Shown piece after piece: positions 24,588 through 33,179 of a stretch of DNA of 64,000 nt; the first letter of the stretch is position 1; every line of letters begins with the position of its first letter. The notes beneath the pieces were generated by a model. It had not been told where the DNA came from. It made no database searches and saw only the letters and a program-made list of their open reading frames with translations. The position numbers were made by a program, and so were the translations under genes. The DNA lies in contig CAVTRI010000002.1 in the NCBI GenBank assembly GCA_963737075.1, positions 1 to 64,000 on the forward strand, given 5' to 3'. Origin of the DNA: CAVTRI01 sp963737075 (GTDB taxonomy: Bacteria; Actinomycetota; Acidimicrobiia; Acidimicrobiales; Palsa-688).

Positions 24588-25601
24588 ATGTTGAACCGCT
24601 CCCCGGGTGCCCCTCCGACGCTGCTGGCACCGTGCGCGGAGACGCCCTTGCCGGAGCCGCGAACGTTCGCGGTCGTAGCCGACGCCCTACAGCGACTGCG
24701 GTGCGAGGGGCAACTGGACCTTCCCCGGCCCGGCGCGGGGAGCACGCTGGCCCGCTGGGGCGCCCTGGCTCAGCTTGGCCGCCGCGACCTGTGCCTGGCC
24801 CGTCTAGCCGAGGGCCACGCCGACGCCGTGGCCATTCTGGACGAGGCGAACCGTTCCCCCCACGCGGGGCTGTACGGAGTGTGGGCCTCGAAGGCTGGCG
24901 GCGGGGCGCAGTTCGAACGCCGTCGGGGCCGGCTGGTGCTCTCAGGAACGGTGCGATTCTGCTCCGGGGCCGGCATCATCGACCGGGCGCTGGTGAGTGC
25001 CGCTTGGCGGGGCGGCGACCGCCTCGTGGAGGTCCGGCTGAGCGAGGCGGGTGTCGATGTAGATCGGTCTTCGTGGCGGGCGGCGGGCATGGACGCCTCT
25101 GCCACCTTCGACGTGACCTTCCGGGAACTTTCCGTTCCCGAGGAGGCGACCGTCGGCCCGCCGGGCTTCTATACCCGGCGCTGCGGGTTTGTCCTCGGCG
25201 GCGCCGGCGTAGCGGCCGTGTGGCTCGGTGGTGCCGCTGCGCTTTTCGACGCCGCGACCCGGACGCCAACGGTAGACGAGCATCAGCTGGCGCTCGTCGG
25301 AGCCCTCCACACGTCGGTGTCCGCAACGGACGCGCTGCTGACCCGGGCGGCAGCGACGATCGACGCCGCCCCGGCGGCGGACCATGAACACTTGGCCGCA
25401 ACCTGCCGGGCGGCGGCGGAACGCACCGCCCGGGACGCCCTCGACCTTCTGCCACGCGTCGCTGGGCCCGCCCTCCTCGGGCGAGACCGCACCCTCGGCC
25501 GCCGCCTCGCCGATCTGCAGGTGTACATCCGCCAGCACCACGGCGACGCCGACCTGGCCCGGCTCGGCGCCGGCTTCTTCCCTGACACCGCCGCGCCATG
25601 A
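24588..25601 (+). CDS. Acyl-CoA dehydrogenase-like flavoprotein
   Basis: A 337-residue protein of the acyl-CoA dehydrogenase superfamily: a helical N-terminus (FAVVADALQRLRCEGQLDLP), a central LYGVWASKAGGGAQFERRRG and LVLSGTVRFCSGAGIIDRAL (the beta-domain with the 'G..FCSGA' turn seen in the superfamily), FRELSVPEEATVG, and a C-terminal helical bundle (LGRRLADLQVYIRQHHGDAD). The chain is shorter than fatty-acid enzymes (~380) and lacks the usual catalytic Glu context, so it may dehydrogenate or hydroxylate a non-CoA substrate. It overlaps the methyltransferase start by ATGA, so they are co-translated. Confidence 0.8.
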   Translation: MLNRSPGAPPTLLAPCAETPLPEPRTFAVVADALQRLRCEGQLDLPRPGAGSTLARWGALAQLGRRDLCLARLAEGHADAVAILDEANRSPHAGLYGVWASKAGGGAQFERRRGRLVLSGTVRFCSGAGIIDRALVSAAWRGGDRLVEVRLSEAGVDVDRSSWRAAGMDASATFDVTFRELSVPEEATVGPPGFYTRRCGFVLGGAGVAAVWLGGAAALFDAATRTPTVDEHQLALVGALHTSVSATDALLTRAAATIDAAPAADHEHLAATCRAAAERTARDALDLLPRVAGPALLGRDRTLGRRLADLQVYIRQHHGDADLARLGAGFFPDTAAP

Positions 25602-26173
25602 GCCGGGGCACCACACCTCTGCGCCGGTTCGAATGGTTATACGATGCCGACCCCGACCCGTGGGGCACGGCCAGCCGCCCCTATGAGCGACGTAAGAGAC
25701 AAGTGACGCTCGCCTGCCTGCCCCAACAGAGGTACCGCCACGCCCTCGACGCTGGGTGCGGCACCGGGGCGCTGACTGTTGAGCTGGCCGCACGCTGCGA
25801 TCGGCTCGTTGCGTTCGACGGAGTCGAAGTGGCCGTCCGCCGGTCGCAAGCAGCCACCGCCGGCCTCAGCAACGTCGAGGTCTTCGAAGCTCGGCTGCCT
25901 CACGACCTCCCGGAGGGACCCTGGGATCTGCTCATGTTCAGCGAAGTGCTCTACTACCTGGACCAAACCGATCTCGCCATGACCCTGGTGCGCGCGGAAT
26001 CTGCAACGGAGCCCGGCGCAGAACTGGTCGCCGTCGATTGGAGGCCCCCGACGCCCGACGCGCCCCGCACCGCCGACAACGCCCACGCTCAGCTGTTGGA
26101 TCGAGCCGGTTGGGAGATAGTCGTCGACCACCGAGAGCCCACCTTCCTCCTCCATGTCTTGAGGCGGCAATGA
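25598..26173 (+). CDS. NodS-like class I SAM-dependent methyltransferase
   Basis: A 191-residue enzyme with RRFEWLYDADPDPWGTASRP YERRKRQVTLACLPQQRYRH and the SAM motif ALDAGCGTGALTVELAARCD. Motif II-III is LLMFSEVLYYLD. The N-terminal FExxYxxDPDPWxxxxxxYERRK pattern is that of NodS-type proteins, of which rhizobial NodS N-methylates the deacetylated glucosamine of a Nod factor. A PIG-L deacetylase sits in the same set, so N-methylation of an amino sugar is a reasonable inference. ATGA overlaps occur at both ends (acyl-CoA dehydrogenase before, glycosyltransferase after). Confidence 0.85.
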   Translation: MSRGTTPLRRFEWLYDADPDPWGTASRPYERRKRQVTLACLPQQRYRHALDAGCGTGALTVELAARCDRLVAFDGVEVAVRRSQAATAGLSNVEVFEARLPHDLPEGPWDLLMFSEVLYYLDQTDLAMTLVRAESATEPGAELVAVDWRPPTPDAPRTADNAHAQLLDRAGWEIVVDHREPTFLLHVLRRQ

Positions 26174-26901
26174 TCACCGCCGTGGGCGTGGTCGTTCCGG
26201 CCCGCAACGAGCGGGCGCGCATCGGAGCGTGCATGCAGAGCATCCAACAAGCCCTCCTGGCGCTGCCAACGGCCCTGGAGCACGCCGTGTGCGTCGTCCT
26301 CGACCGCTGCACAGACGACACCGCAGGCGTGGTCGGCACGATTGCCGGCACGACCCCCGGCTGGGTGTGCGAGGCCTCGGACAGAGCCATGTCAATCGGG
26401 GCCTTGCGCCATCAGGGGAGCCTGACGATATTGCGACAGTTACGTCAGCACCGTCCCAATCATGTCTGGCTGCTCAACACCGACGCCGACACCGTCGTAC
26501 CCCCCAACTGGGCAGTCGACCATTGCCGGTACGCGACGCGAGGCGCCGGCGCCGTCGCCGGCATCGCCGACCTCCACGGCTTCGCCCATCTTCACCCACG
26601 GGCTGCCACCGCCTACCGCGCGCTCATTCGGCGGATGCGACACGAGAACGTCCATACACAGGTCTACGGGGCGAATCTCGGTGTGCGAGCCGACGCGTAC
26701 CTAGCGGTGGGAGGCTTCCACCCGACGTGCTCCGGGGAAGACGCCGATCTGGTGGAACGACTGGAGCTCGCCGGCTTCGAGGTCGCCCGCCCCGTCGAGG
26801 TGCGGGTAGCGACCTCGGCACGCCTCCAGGGCCGGGCCCCCGCAGGGTTGGCGTCACTGCTGGCTGGGCTCCAGCAGCTTGCCACCGCGGCCGAGGGCTG
26901 A
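26170..26901 (+). CDS. GT2-family glycosyltransferase
   Basis: From ATG 26170 the product has 243 residues: MITAVGVVVPARNERARIGA, then VCVVLDRCTDDTAGVV, VWLLNTDADTVVPPNWAVDH and YGANLGVRADAYLAVGGFHP, with GEDADLVERLELAG. The VVPARNE start, the LNTDADT (DxD) metal/nucleotide motif and the GGF..GEDxDLxxRL acceptor region define a GT-A fold GT2 enzyme. It is probably cytosolic with no transmembrane part. It completes the PIG-L / dehydrogenase / methyltransferase / glycosyltransferase set and starts within the methyltransferase stop (ATGA). Confidence 0.88.
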   Translation: MITAVGVVVPARNERARIGACMQSIQQALLALPTALEHAVCVVLDRCTDDTAGVVGTIAGTTPGWVCEASDRAMSIGALRHQGSLTILRQLRQHRPNHVWLLNTDADTVVPPNWAVDHCRYATRGAGAVAGIADLHGFAHLHPRAATAYRALIRRMRHENVHTQVYGANLGVRADAYLAVGGFHPTCSGEDADLVERLELAGFEVARPVEVRVATSARLQGRAPAGLASLLAGLQQLATAAEG

Positions 26902-26942
26902 ACATCCGGGCCCCCGATCCGCCGGACCCGGTGCAGCCTATC

Positions 26943-28319
26943 TCATAGTTTTTCGTGTATGGGCAGTGTTGACCGATCTTCTGATGTGGCGGGAGGGCCA
27001 GAGCCCGATTGCCCCGACGGCAGCGCCACCCGGGCGACCAGGCCGCCGTCTGGCGGCGCTTGCAGCTCCAGTCGGCCGCCATGTGCGCTGACGATGGCGT
27101 CCACGATCGACAGGCCGAGCCCGAACCCCCGGTCAGAGGTGCGGTCAGGGCCGTCCCGCCGGAACGGTTCCACCAGGCCGGCCACGGTGTCGGGATTCAA
27201 GAGCCGGCCGCTGTTGGCCACCTCCAGCGTGGCCCAACGCGTACCGCCCGGCCCGGCGTCCAGCCCCGTATCAGCGGAGGTGGCTACCGTCACCCACCCG
27301 CCCGGATGATTGTGGCGGACGCCGTTCTGGACGAGGTTGTCTACCAGGCGTTCCAGCAATCCCTGATCGCCCAGGGCCGTCGCCGGCTCGACGTCGGCCC
27401 TGATCTGCACTCCGACGGTGACGGCTTCGGCCCGAGACTTGTCGACCACGCCTTCGGCGAGCGCGGCCAGGTCGACGGGGACGCGTTGCCCGATGCCACG
27501 TTCGGAGCGGGCCAGCGCCAGCAGGGCGTCGATCAGTCGCTCGGTGTCCTCGCTGTTGAGCCGCAGGTGTTCGAGGATGACGCGCACGTCCTCGGTGCTG
27601 GCCCCGCGATTCGCCAGGGCCTCGTCGATCAGCACCCGTTCAGTAGCGAGCGGTGTGCGCAGTTCGTGGGAGGCGTTGGCCACGAACCGGCGCTGGCTGC
27701 TGAACGCCCGGTCCAGGCGGCCCAGCATGGCGTCGAAGGTGTCGGCGAGCTCCTTGAGCTCGTCCCGAGGGCCGCTGAGGTTGATGCGATCGTGCAGGGT
27801 TTCCTCCGACAGGCGACGCGCCGTGTCGGTGATGCGGTGCACGGGACGCAGGATGCGGCCGGCGATCAACCACCCGAAGCCGACCGACACCACGGTCAAC
27901 AACCCGAGCGCCACGCCCGATTCGATCAGCAGGGTGTGGAGCGTGTGGGCCTGGCTGTCGCTGACGGCGGCCTGCAATTGCCCGATCTGCCCCTGCCCGC
28001 CAGTCGCCGTCGACGGCAGGCTTCCGATGATCCGACCGTTGGCATAGACCCCGGCTCCCCCGTTGGCCTCGATGGCCCGGATGCAAGCCTGGGGAGAGTT
28101 CCCCGGGGCGAGCGGTGTGGCGTTGGCGACACCGGTCGCCCCGCCGCTGCTGACGACGCCGCAGGCGATCGTCGCCGCTGTCCCCTTGCGGTGTTCGGCG
28201 TGGGACACGAGCAAGTAGCTCACACCGAGAAGGGCCGCGCCGCTCACCATGAATACGGCTCCGTACCCCAGGGTCAAGCGCAGCCGGGCGCTCGCCCGCC
28301 CGAGGCCGGGGACATTCAC
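26943..28319 (-). CDS. Membrane sensor histidine kinase
   Basis: A 458-residue EnvZ/HAMP-type kinase. Segment 1 is LTLGYGAVFMVSGAALLGVSY and segment 2 is LLIESGVALGLLTVVSVGFG, bracketing an extracytoplasmic sensor of about 90 residues. A HAMP linker follows (GRILRPVHRITDTARRLSEE), then the phospho-accepting NASHELRTPLATE near residue 220, the N box NLVQNGVRHNHPGG, and RGFGLGLSIVDAIVSAHGGR. It starts with GTG inside the response-regulator stop (GTGA) and is thus co-translated. It is divergent from the lipoprotein/ABC-export operon, whose expression it probably governs. The GFGLGLSIVD region is complete, so the enzyme looks functional. Confidence 0.92.
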   Translation of the reverse strand: MNVPGLGRASARLRLTLGYGAVFMVSGAALLGVSYLLVSHAEHRKGTAATIACGVVSSGGATGVANATPLAPGNSPQACIRAIEANGGAGVYANGRIIGSLPSTATGGQGQIGQLQAAVSDSQAHTLHTLLIESGVALGLLTVVSVGFGWLIAGRILRPVHRITDTARRLSEETLHDRINLSGPRDELKELADTFDAMLGRLDRAFSSQRRFVANASHELRTPLATERVLIDEALANRGASTEDVRVILEHLRLNSEDTERLIDALLALARSERGIGQRVPVDLAALAEGVVDKSRAEAVTVGVQIRADVEPATALGDQGLLERLVDNLVQNGVRHNHPGGWVTVATSADTGLDAGPGGTRWATLEVANSGRLLNPDTVAGLVEPFRRDGPDRTSDRGFGLGLSIVDAIVSAHGGRLELQAPPDGGLVARVALPSGQSGSGPPATSEDRSTLPIHEKL

Positions 28320-28972
28320 GGCACGATCCGGTACCCGGCGCCGACGACCGTCTCGACGACCGGGGGGTCGCCCAACTTGCGGCGCAGGTTGGCGATCGTC
28401 ACCCGCACGGTGTTGGTGAACGGGTCAGCGTTGGCGTCCCATACCTGTTCCAGGAGCTGCTCGGCGCTCACCGTTCCGCCGTCCGCCGCCATGAGCGCTT
28501 CCAGCACACCAAGCTCCTTGTTGGTCAGCTCCAGCATGATGCCGCCGCGGGTCGCCTCTCGGCGGTGAGGATCGAGCGTGAGGCCACCGGCCCGCAGCAT
28601 CGGAGGACGGGCCGGACTGGCGCGCCTGCCGAGCGCCCGGATACGGGCCACCAGCTCGGCCAAGGCGAACGGCTTCGCCAGATAGTCGTCAGCTCCCAAC
28701 GCCAAGCCATCGACCAGCTCGTCGAGCGCCCCGGCCGCGGTCAGCATGAGGATCCTGGTGTCACCGCCGGCCAGTTTGCGGCAGACCTCGTCGCCGTGCA
28801 CGCCGGGCAAATCGCGGTCGAGCACCACCACCTGGTACACGTTGACCGCGGCCAACTCGAGGGCGGTGCCACCGTCGTAGGCGACGTCGACAGCCATGCC
28901 CTCGCGCCGGAGGCTGCGGGCAATGGAGTCGGCCATGAGGTGTCTGTCCTCGACGACGAGCAGCCGCACCAC
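28316..28972 (-). CDS. OmpR/PhoB-family response regulator
   Basis: A 218-residue regulator: the receiver domain starts VRLLVVEDRHLMADSIARSL, with phospho-acceptor Asp in VVVLDRDLPGVHG and the Thr/Lys switch residues in ILMLTAAG and DDYLAKPFALAEL. A linker of about 15 residues leads to a winged-helix DNA-binding domain (MLELTNKELGVLEALMAADG, TNTVRVTIANLRRKLGDP, VVGAGYRIVP). It is paired with the downstream kinase by a GTGA overlap and lies back to back with the lipoprotein/efflux operon. The 110-bp intergenic region carries an imperfect palindrome (29005-29029) that could be its operator. Confidence 0.92.
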   Translation of the reverse strand: MVRLLVVEDRHLMADSIARSLRREGMAVDVAYDGGTALELAAVNVYQVVVLDRDLPGVHGDEVCRKLAGGDTRILMLTAAGALDELVDGLALGADDYLAKPFALAELVARIRALGRRASPARPPMLRAGGLTLDPHRREATRGGIMLELTNKELGVLEALMAADGGTVSAEQLLEQVWDANADPFTNTVRVTIANLRRKLGDPPVVETVVGAGYRIVP

Positions 28973-29004
28973 TTCATGTTCGCGCCCGAAACATAAAAAT
29001 TCGT

Positions 29005-29029
29005 TAAAAGGCGCCGCTTAACGCCGCCT
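29005..29029. promoter_or_regulatory. Imperfect 25-bp palindrome in the divergent regulator/export-operon region
   Basis: The sequence AAAGGCG...CGCCTTT is symmetric about its centre, with perfect 7-base outer arms and partial symmetry inside. It lies between the response regulator start (28972) and the lipoprotein start (29084). It is a candidate operator for the response regulator; a transcription terminator is unlikely because no gene ends here. Confidence 0.35.
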
Positions 29030-29083
29030 TTATCTTACGGGGCGTACAAGAGGCGATGGTACGAAACCCGGAGGTCTGTGGAC

Positions 29084-29749
29084 ATGCATATGAGGTACCG
29101 GACTGCGGCCGTGGCCATCCTTCTGGCCTCGGTTGGGCTTGCTGCATGCGGCGGCGGCTCCAACCCATCCGGCGTGGCGAGCTTGAGCGGCGCCCGCAGC
29201 GCAACCGGCGGGGTCACCACGACCACGCTTCCGCATGGCAGCCCCACGCAACTGGTCGACGAGTGGGCGAGCTGCATGCGCCAGCACGGCTACCCCAACC
29301 AGGCCGACCCGACGATCGACAGTAACGGGGTCATCCACATCAACATGTCGGGGATCGCCAACAGCGCCTCCTTCGACATCCGCGGCGGCGCGTGCGCGAG
29401 TTACCTCACCGCGGCCTCGACGGCGCTGCGGGGCGGCCAGCCGCTGCAGAAGCCCGACCCGGCCAAGCTGCTGAAGTTCTCCGAATGCATGCGATCTCAC
29501 GGCATCCCGGACTTTCCTGACCCCAACGGCCAGGGTCTGTCGATCCAGACACATCCGGGTAGCGACCTGAACCCGGACAATCCGACGTTCAAGGCCGCGT
29601 CCCAGACGTGCGCGAAGAAGTATGGAGTGCCGGGTTTCGGCACAGGCAACCAACGGGGCGGCATCGACGTGACTGGCGGCGGCGGGCCCGGGCCGGGCGG
29701 CGGGCAGCTTGCGCCCAAGTCCAACCAGAGCGGGATCGCGGCGGGATGA
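29084..29749 (+). CDS. Lipoprotein with duplicated CMRxHGxPxxPDP motif
   Basis: From ATG 29084 (GGAGG site 8 bases upstream) the product has 221 residues. It starts MHMRYRTAAVAILLASVGLA ACGGG, a lipoprotein signal with a LAAC-type lipobox. The mature part has two similar units, WASCMRQHGYPNQADPTIDS and FSECMRSHGIPDFPDPNGQG, each followed by a second Cys (GGACASYL, SQTCAKKYG), then a Gly-Pro-rich tail. The duplicated Cys pairs suggest an exported redox or metal/ligand-binding role. It is coupled to the adaptor gene by ATGA and heads the MacAB-like operon. Similar lipoproteins accompany such transporters in actinobacteria, but no function is known to me. Confidence 0.82.
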   Translation: MHMRYRTAAVAILLASVGLAACGGGSNPSGVASLSGARSATGGVTTTTLPHGSPTQLVDEWASCMRQHGYPNQADPTIDSNGVIHINMSGIANSASFDIRGGACASYLTAASTALRGGQPLQKPDPAKLLKFSECMRSHGIPDFPDPNGQGLSIQTHPGSDLNPDNPTFKAASQTCAKKYGVPGFGTGNQRGGIDVTGGGGPGPGGGQLAPKSNQSGIAAG

Positions 29750-31233
29750 AGAAGCCGTCCCGGGTCGTCGTCGTCAGCGCGTCGGCGGGCGCGCTGATGG
29801 TCGGCGCCCTGGCCGGAGGGGTGGCGGCGGCCTCGGGCGGAAGCCCGGCCGCCTCGGCCGCCGGCACCCCGACCAACGCGTCGACCACGGCGGTGGTGCG
29901 CACCAACCTGATTTCCACCACCCAGGTGGGCGGGTCGCTCGGCTATGCAGGGAGCTACAGCATCGTCAACCCTCAGGGCACGTCGACCCAGCAGCTCACC
30001 CAGGCTCAGCAGGCGGTGACACAGGCACAAAATGCCCTTGCGGCTGACCAGACCGCCGCCTCGGACACGGACGCCAAGAACAACCAGTCCCTTGCCAGCG
30101 CCCAGGCCGCTGTCGCCAACGCCCAGAACACGCTGAGCGCCGATCAGGCCAAGCAGGCCGCGGACTGCGCCGGCCGGGGCGCGTCGTCGCCGGCGTGTGC
30201 TCAGGACGGGCAGAAGATCGCCCAGGACCAGGCGCAGCTGGCCCAGGCCGAGCAAACTCTGGCGTCCGCCCAGCTGAACGCCAGCAGCGCCACTCACCAG
30301 GACCAGGCCAAGCTCACGGCCGACACCAACCAGCTGCAAAACGCCGAGGCGGCCCTGGCCACAGCGGAGCAGAACGCCGTCAACCCGGGCACCACCTACA
30401 CCAGCCTTCCGACAGTCGGCCAGGTGATCAGCCAGGACCAGCCCCTCTACAGCACCAACGGCCAGCCGTCGCTTCTGTTGTACGGGTCGATCCCGGCGTG
30501 GCGGGACTTCCGGGAGGGGATGGCCGACGGTGCCGATGTCGGCGAGCTGACTCAGGACCTCATCGCGTTGGGTTTCGGAGCCGATCTGTCCCCGAGCAAC
30601 CATTTCTCGTCGGCTACTGCAGCCGCCGTAGGTCGCTGGCAGGCGACGATGGGCCTGCCGGCGACGGGGGCCATCCTCTTGGGACAGGTGTTCTTCGAGC
30701 CCGGTCCGATCCGGGTGACTGCGGTGACCCCCCAGCTTGGCCAGGCTGTGAGCCCCGGACCCGTTCTGACGGCGACGAGCACCACCCGGGTGGTGACCGT
30801 GGCCCTGTCGGTCGCTCAGGAGTACTTGGTCAAGGTCGGTGACGCGGTGAGCGTGGTCATGCCCAATGGCACGACCACCGTTCCCGGCCACGTCCAGTCG
30901 GTGTCGACCGTGGCCCAGGCGGCCGCCAGCGGTTCCAACAGCGGGCCCACGGTCAACGTCACCATCACCCTGGACAACCCCGCATCGAGCGGGAATCTCG
31001 ACCAGGCGCCGGTGAACGTGAACATCACCACCGCCGAGGCCAACAACGTGTTGGCCGTGCCGATCAACGCGCTGCTCGCCTTGAAAGAGGGGGGTGACGC
31101 GGTGCAAGTCGTCGACCCGGACGGCACCACCCACCTGGTCGGGGTGCAAACCGGCCTGTTCAGCAACACGATGGTGCAGATCAGCGGGCCGGGAGTCTCT
31201 GTCGGCACGCGGGTCGAGGTGCCGTCGGCGTGA
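29746..31233 (+). CDS. Periplasmic-adaptor-like protein (HlyD/MacA type) with peptidoglycan-binding-like segment
   Basis: From ATG 29746 the product has about 495 residues. MKKPSRVVVVSASAGALMVG ALAGGVAAASGGSP is a signal anchor. A long coiled-coil rich in Gln/Ala (TQQLTQAQQAVTQAQNALAA, AQDQAQLAQAEQTLASAQL) spans about residues 80-205. A peptidoglycan-binding-like helix bundle follows (VGELTQDLIALGFGAD, AAAVGRWQATMGLPATG). The C-terminal part has beta-barrel adaptor repeats (VVTVALSVAQEYLVKVGDAV, NVNITTAEANNVLAVPINAL). This order (coiled coil, PG-binding 1, barrel) is common for actinobacterial adaptors paired with MacB-like exporters. It is coupled both ways by short overlaps. Confidence 0.85.
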   Translation: MKKPSRVVVVSASAGALMVGALAGGVAAASGGSPAASAAGTPTNASTTAVVRTNLISTTQVGGSLGYAGSYSIVNPQGTSTQQLTQAQQAVTQAQNALAADQTAASDTDAKNNQSLASAQAAVANAQNTLSADQAKQAADCAGRGASSPACAQDGQKIAQDQAQLAQAEQTLASAQLNASSATHQDQAKLTADTNQLQNAEAALATAEQNAVNPGTTYTSLPTVGQVISQDQPLYSTNGQPSLLLYGSIPAWRDFREGMADGADVGELTQDLIALGFGADLSPSNHFSSATAAAVGRWQATMGLPATGAILLGQVFFEPGPIRVTAVTPQLGQAVSPGPVLTATSTTRVVTVALSVAQEYLVKVGDAVSVVMPNGTTTVPGHVQSVSTVAQAAASGSNSGPTVNVTITLDNPASSGNLDQAPVNVNITTAEANNVLAVPINALLALKEGGDAVQVVDPDGTTHLVGVQTGLFSNTMVQISGPGVSVGTRVEVPSA

Positions 31234-31955
31234 TCGTTCCCCTCCACGCTTCGCAAGCCCCTGAGCCGCTTGTTGAGGAGCCGGTCCTGGAGCTGATCGA
31301 CGTCGTGAAGCAGTACCCCGGGGATCCCCCAGTGGTGGCCTTGGCCGGCGTGAGCCTGACCGTGGAGCTCGGCGAGCTGTTGGCCATTGTGGGCCCATCC
31401 GGTTCCGGCAAGAGCACCCTGCTGCACGTGATGGGCACCCTGGAACGCCCGACATCCGGTGAGGTGCGGGTTGCCGGCATCGACACCTCAGCCATGTCGG
31501 ACAAGGAGCTGTCCGGGGTGCGGGCCCGGCGGATCGGCTTCGTGTTCCAACAGTTTTTCTTGCTCGACGGGCTCAGCGTCCTGGACAACGTGGCCGACGG
31601 CCTGCTCTACCGCGGCGGCCGGGCCGCGGACCGCCGCCAGGCCGCGACCGAAGCGCTCGAGCGGGTCGGGCTCAGTCATCGGCTCCAGCACCGACCCAAC
31701 CAGCTGTCCGGCGGCGAGCAGCAGCGGACCGCCATCGCCCGCGCCGTCGCCGGCCGGCCAGCCCTGGTGCTGGCCGACGAGCCCACCGGCAACCTCGACT
31801 CCGTCACCGGCGCGTCGATCATGGACCTGCTTCGGGAGCTGAATGCCGAGGGCACGACTATCGCCGTGATCACCCACGACCGGGACCTGGCCCGCTCGCT
31901 GGACCGAAAGGTCGAGCTGCGCGATGGCTACATCATCGGGGACTCGGTCTCGTGA
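31230..31955 (+). CDS. ABC transporter ATP-binding protein (MacB/LolD-like)
   Basis: A 241-residue ATPase. Walker A is IVGPSGSGKSTLLHVMGTLE, the Q-loop is GFVFQQFFLLDGLSVLDN, the signature is PNQLSGGEQQRTAIARAVAG, and Walker B is ALVLADEPTGNLDS, with H-loop TIAVITHDRDL. The short NxxDGYIxGD end and the overall length match the MacB/LolD/FtsE-like exporters rather than importers. The start is GTG, overlapping the adaptor stop; its own stop overlaps the permease GTG. It powers extrusion by the downstream permease with the upstream adaptor. Confidence 0.95.
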   Translation: MIVPLHASQAPEPLVEEPVLELIDVVKQYPGDPPVVALAGVSLTVELGELLAIVGPSGSGKSTLLHVMGTLERPTSGEVRVAGIDTSAMSDKELSGVRARRIGFVFQQFFLLDGLSVLDNVADGLLYRGGRAADRRQAATEALERVGLSHRLQHRPNQLSGGEQQRTAIARAVAGRPALVLADEPTGNLDSVTGASIMDLLRELNAEGTTIAVITHDRDLARSLDRKVELRDGYIIGDSVS

Positions 31956-33166
31956 ACCTTGCCAGCGCTGACCTCGCCGTCGAGCCGTCCCACCTGGCCC
32001 GGCGCGACCTCGTGCGCGTCGGCAGCATCGGCCTTCGCAGCCGCCGGCTGCGGGCCATGCTGTCCGCCCTGGGGGTCAGCATCGGCATCGCGGCCATCGT
32101 CGGGGTGCTGGGCATCTCCCAGTCATCCAAGTCCGGGCTGCTCGCCGAGCTGGGCCGGCTGTCCAACCTGCTCAGCGTGCAACCGGGCCAGTCCGTCTTC
32201 GGCCAGAACGCCGAGCTGCCCCTCACCGCCGAGGGCATGATCTCCCGGATCGGACCTGTCACCAACGTCACCGCCATCGGCAGCCTGTCCAGTGTCTACG
32301 TGTACCGCAACGACCACGTGGAATCGATCGATACCGGCGGTATCTCGGTGTCCGCCGCCGACCCGGCGCTGCCGGCGACGCTGGGCGCCCAGCTCGCCCA
32401 CGGGACGTTCCTCAACGCGGCCACAGCCAACTACCCGGCCGTGGTGCTCGGCGCCGAGGCGGCACAGGTGCTCGGCATCACCAGCCTCCAAGCGCCCACC
32501 CAGGTGTGGCTGGGCAACCACTGGTTCACTGTCGTCGGCATCCTCAAGCCCGTCGAACTGGTGTCCCAGGTCGACAGCATGGCCATGATCGGCTTCCCCG
32601 TCGCCGAGCGTCTGTTCGGGTTTGACGGCCACCCCAGCCTGGTGTACCTGCGAATCGTGCCGAGCCAGGTCACGGCGGTCCAAAACGTCCTCGCCGCCAC
32701 CGCCAACCCCGCCAACCCGTCCCAGGTCAACGTCAGCCAGCCGTCTGACGTCCTGAAGGCCCAGGTGGCAGCGAAAGGCGCGTACAACGGGCTGTTTCTC
32801 GGGCTGGGCGCAGTCGCCCTGCTCGTCGGCGGCGTTGGCATCGCCAACGTGATGGTCATCTCCGTGCTCGAACGCCGCTCCGAGATCGGGCTGCGCCGCG
32901 CCCTCGGCGCCAGCCGCCGCCACGTCGGCGAGCAATTCCTGGCCGAGGCGCTGCTGCTGTCGGTCATGGGTGGCCTGGCCGGTGTCGTCCTCGGCGTGGC
33001 GGCCACCGCCGCCTACGCCGTCAGCCAACACTGGTCGATCGTCATCCCCGGCCTTGCGCTCTATGGCGGCGTCGGCGCCGCGCTGGCCATCGGCGCCATC
33101 GCAGGCTTCTACCCTTCGATGCGGGCGGCCCGGCTCTCGCCCACCGAAGCACTGCGTACGGTGTGA
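31952..33166 (+). CDS. ABC transporter permease (MacB/FtsX-like)
   Basis: A 404-residue permease with the four-segment MacB layout. Segment 1 is RAMLSALGVSIGIAAIVGVL followed by a large extracytoplasmic domain (MacB_PCD, ~residues 60-285). The FtsX core follows: LGAVALLVGGVGIANVMVI, ERRSEIGLRRALGASRRHVG, EQFLAEALLLSVMGGLAGVV and YGGVGAALAIGAIAGFYPSM. RRSEIGLRRALGA is a strong family motif. It completes a three-part exporter headed by a lipoprotein and an adaptor, regulated probably by the divergent two-component pair. The substrate is unknown; peptides, lipids or antibiotics are typical. Confidence 0.93.
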   Translation: MNLASADLAVEPSHLARRDLVRVGSIGLRSRRLRAMLSALGVSIGIAAIVGVLGISQSSKSGLLAELGRLSNLLSVQPGQSVFGQNAELPLTAEGMISRIGPVTNVTAIGSLSSVYVYRNDHVESIDTGGISVSAADPALPATLGAQLAHGTFLNAATANYPAVVLGAEAAQVLGITSLQAPTQVWLGNHWFTVVGILKPVELVSQVDSMAMIGFPVAERLFGFDGHPSLVYLRIVPSQVTAVQNVLAATANPANPSQVNVSQPSDVLKAQVAAKGAYNGLFLGLGAVALLVGGVGIANVMVISVLERRSEIGLRRALGASRRHVGEQFLAEALLLSVMGGLAGVVLGVAATAAYAVSQHWSIVIPGLALYGGVGAALAIGAIAGFYPSMRAARLSPTEALRTV

Positions 33167-33179
33167 GCCTCAGTACCCT

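Noticed and set aside
27009..28568. A plus-strand frame of over 500 codons across the kinase and regulator
   Set aside because: The minus-strand kinase and regulator have all catalytic motifs; the opposite frame has none.
29497..31455. A long antisense frame across the lipoprotein and adaptor genes
   Set aside because: Low-complexity Arg/Gly/His composition and full overlap with strongly supported coupled genes.
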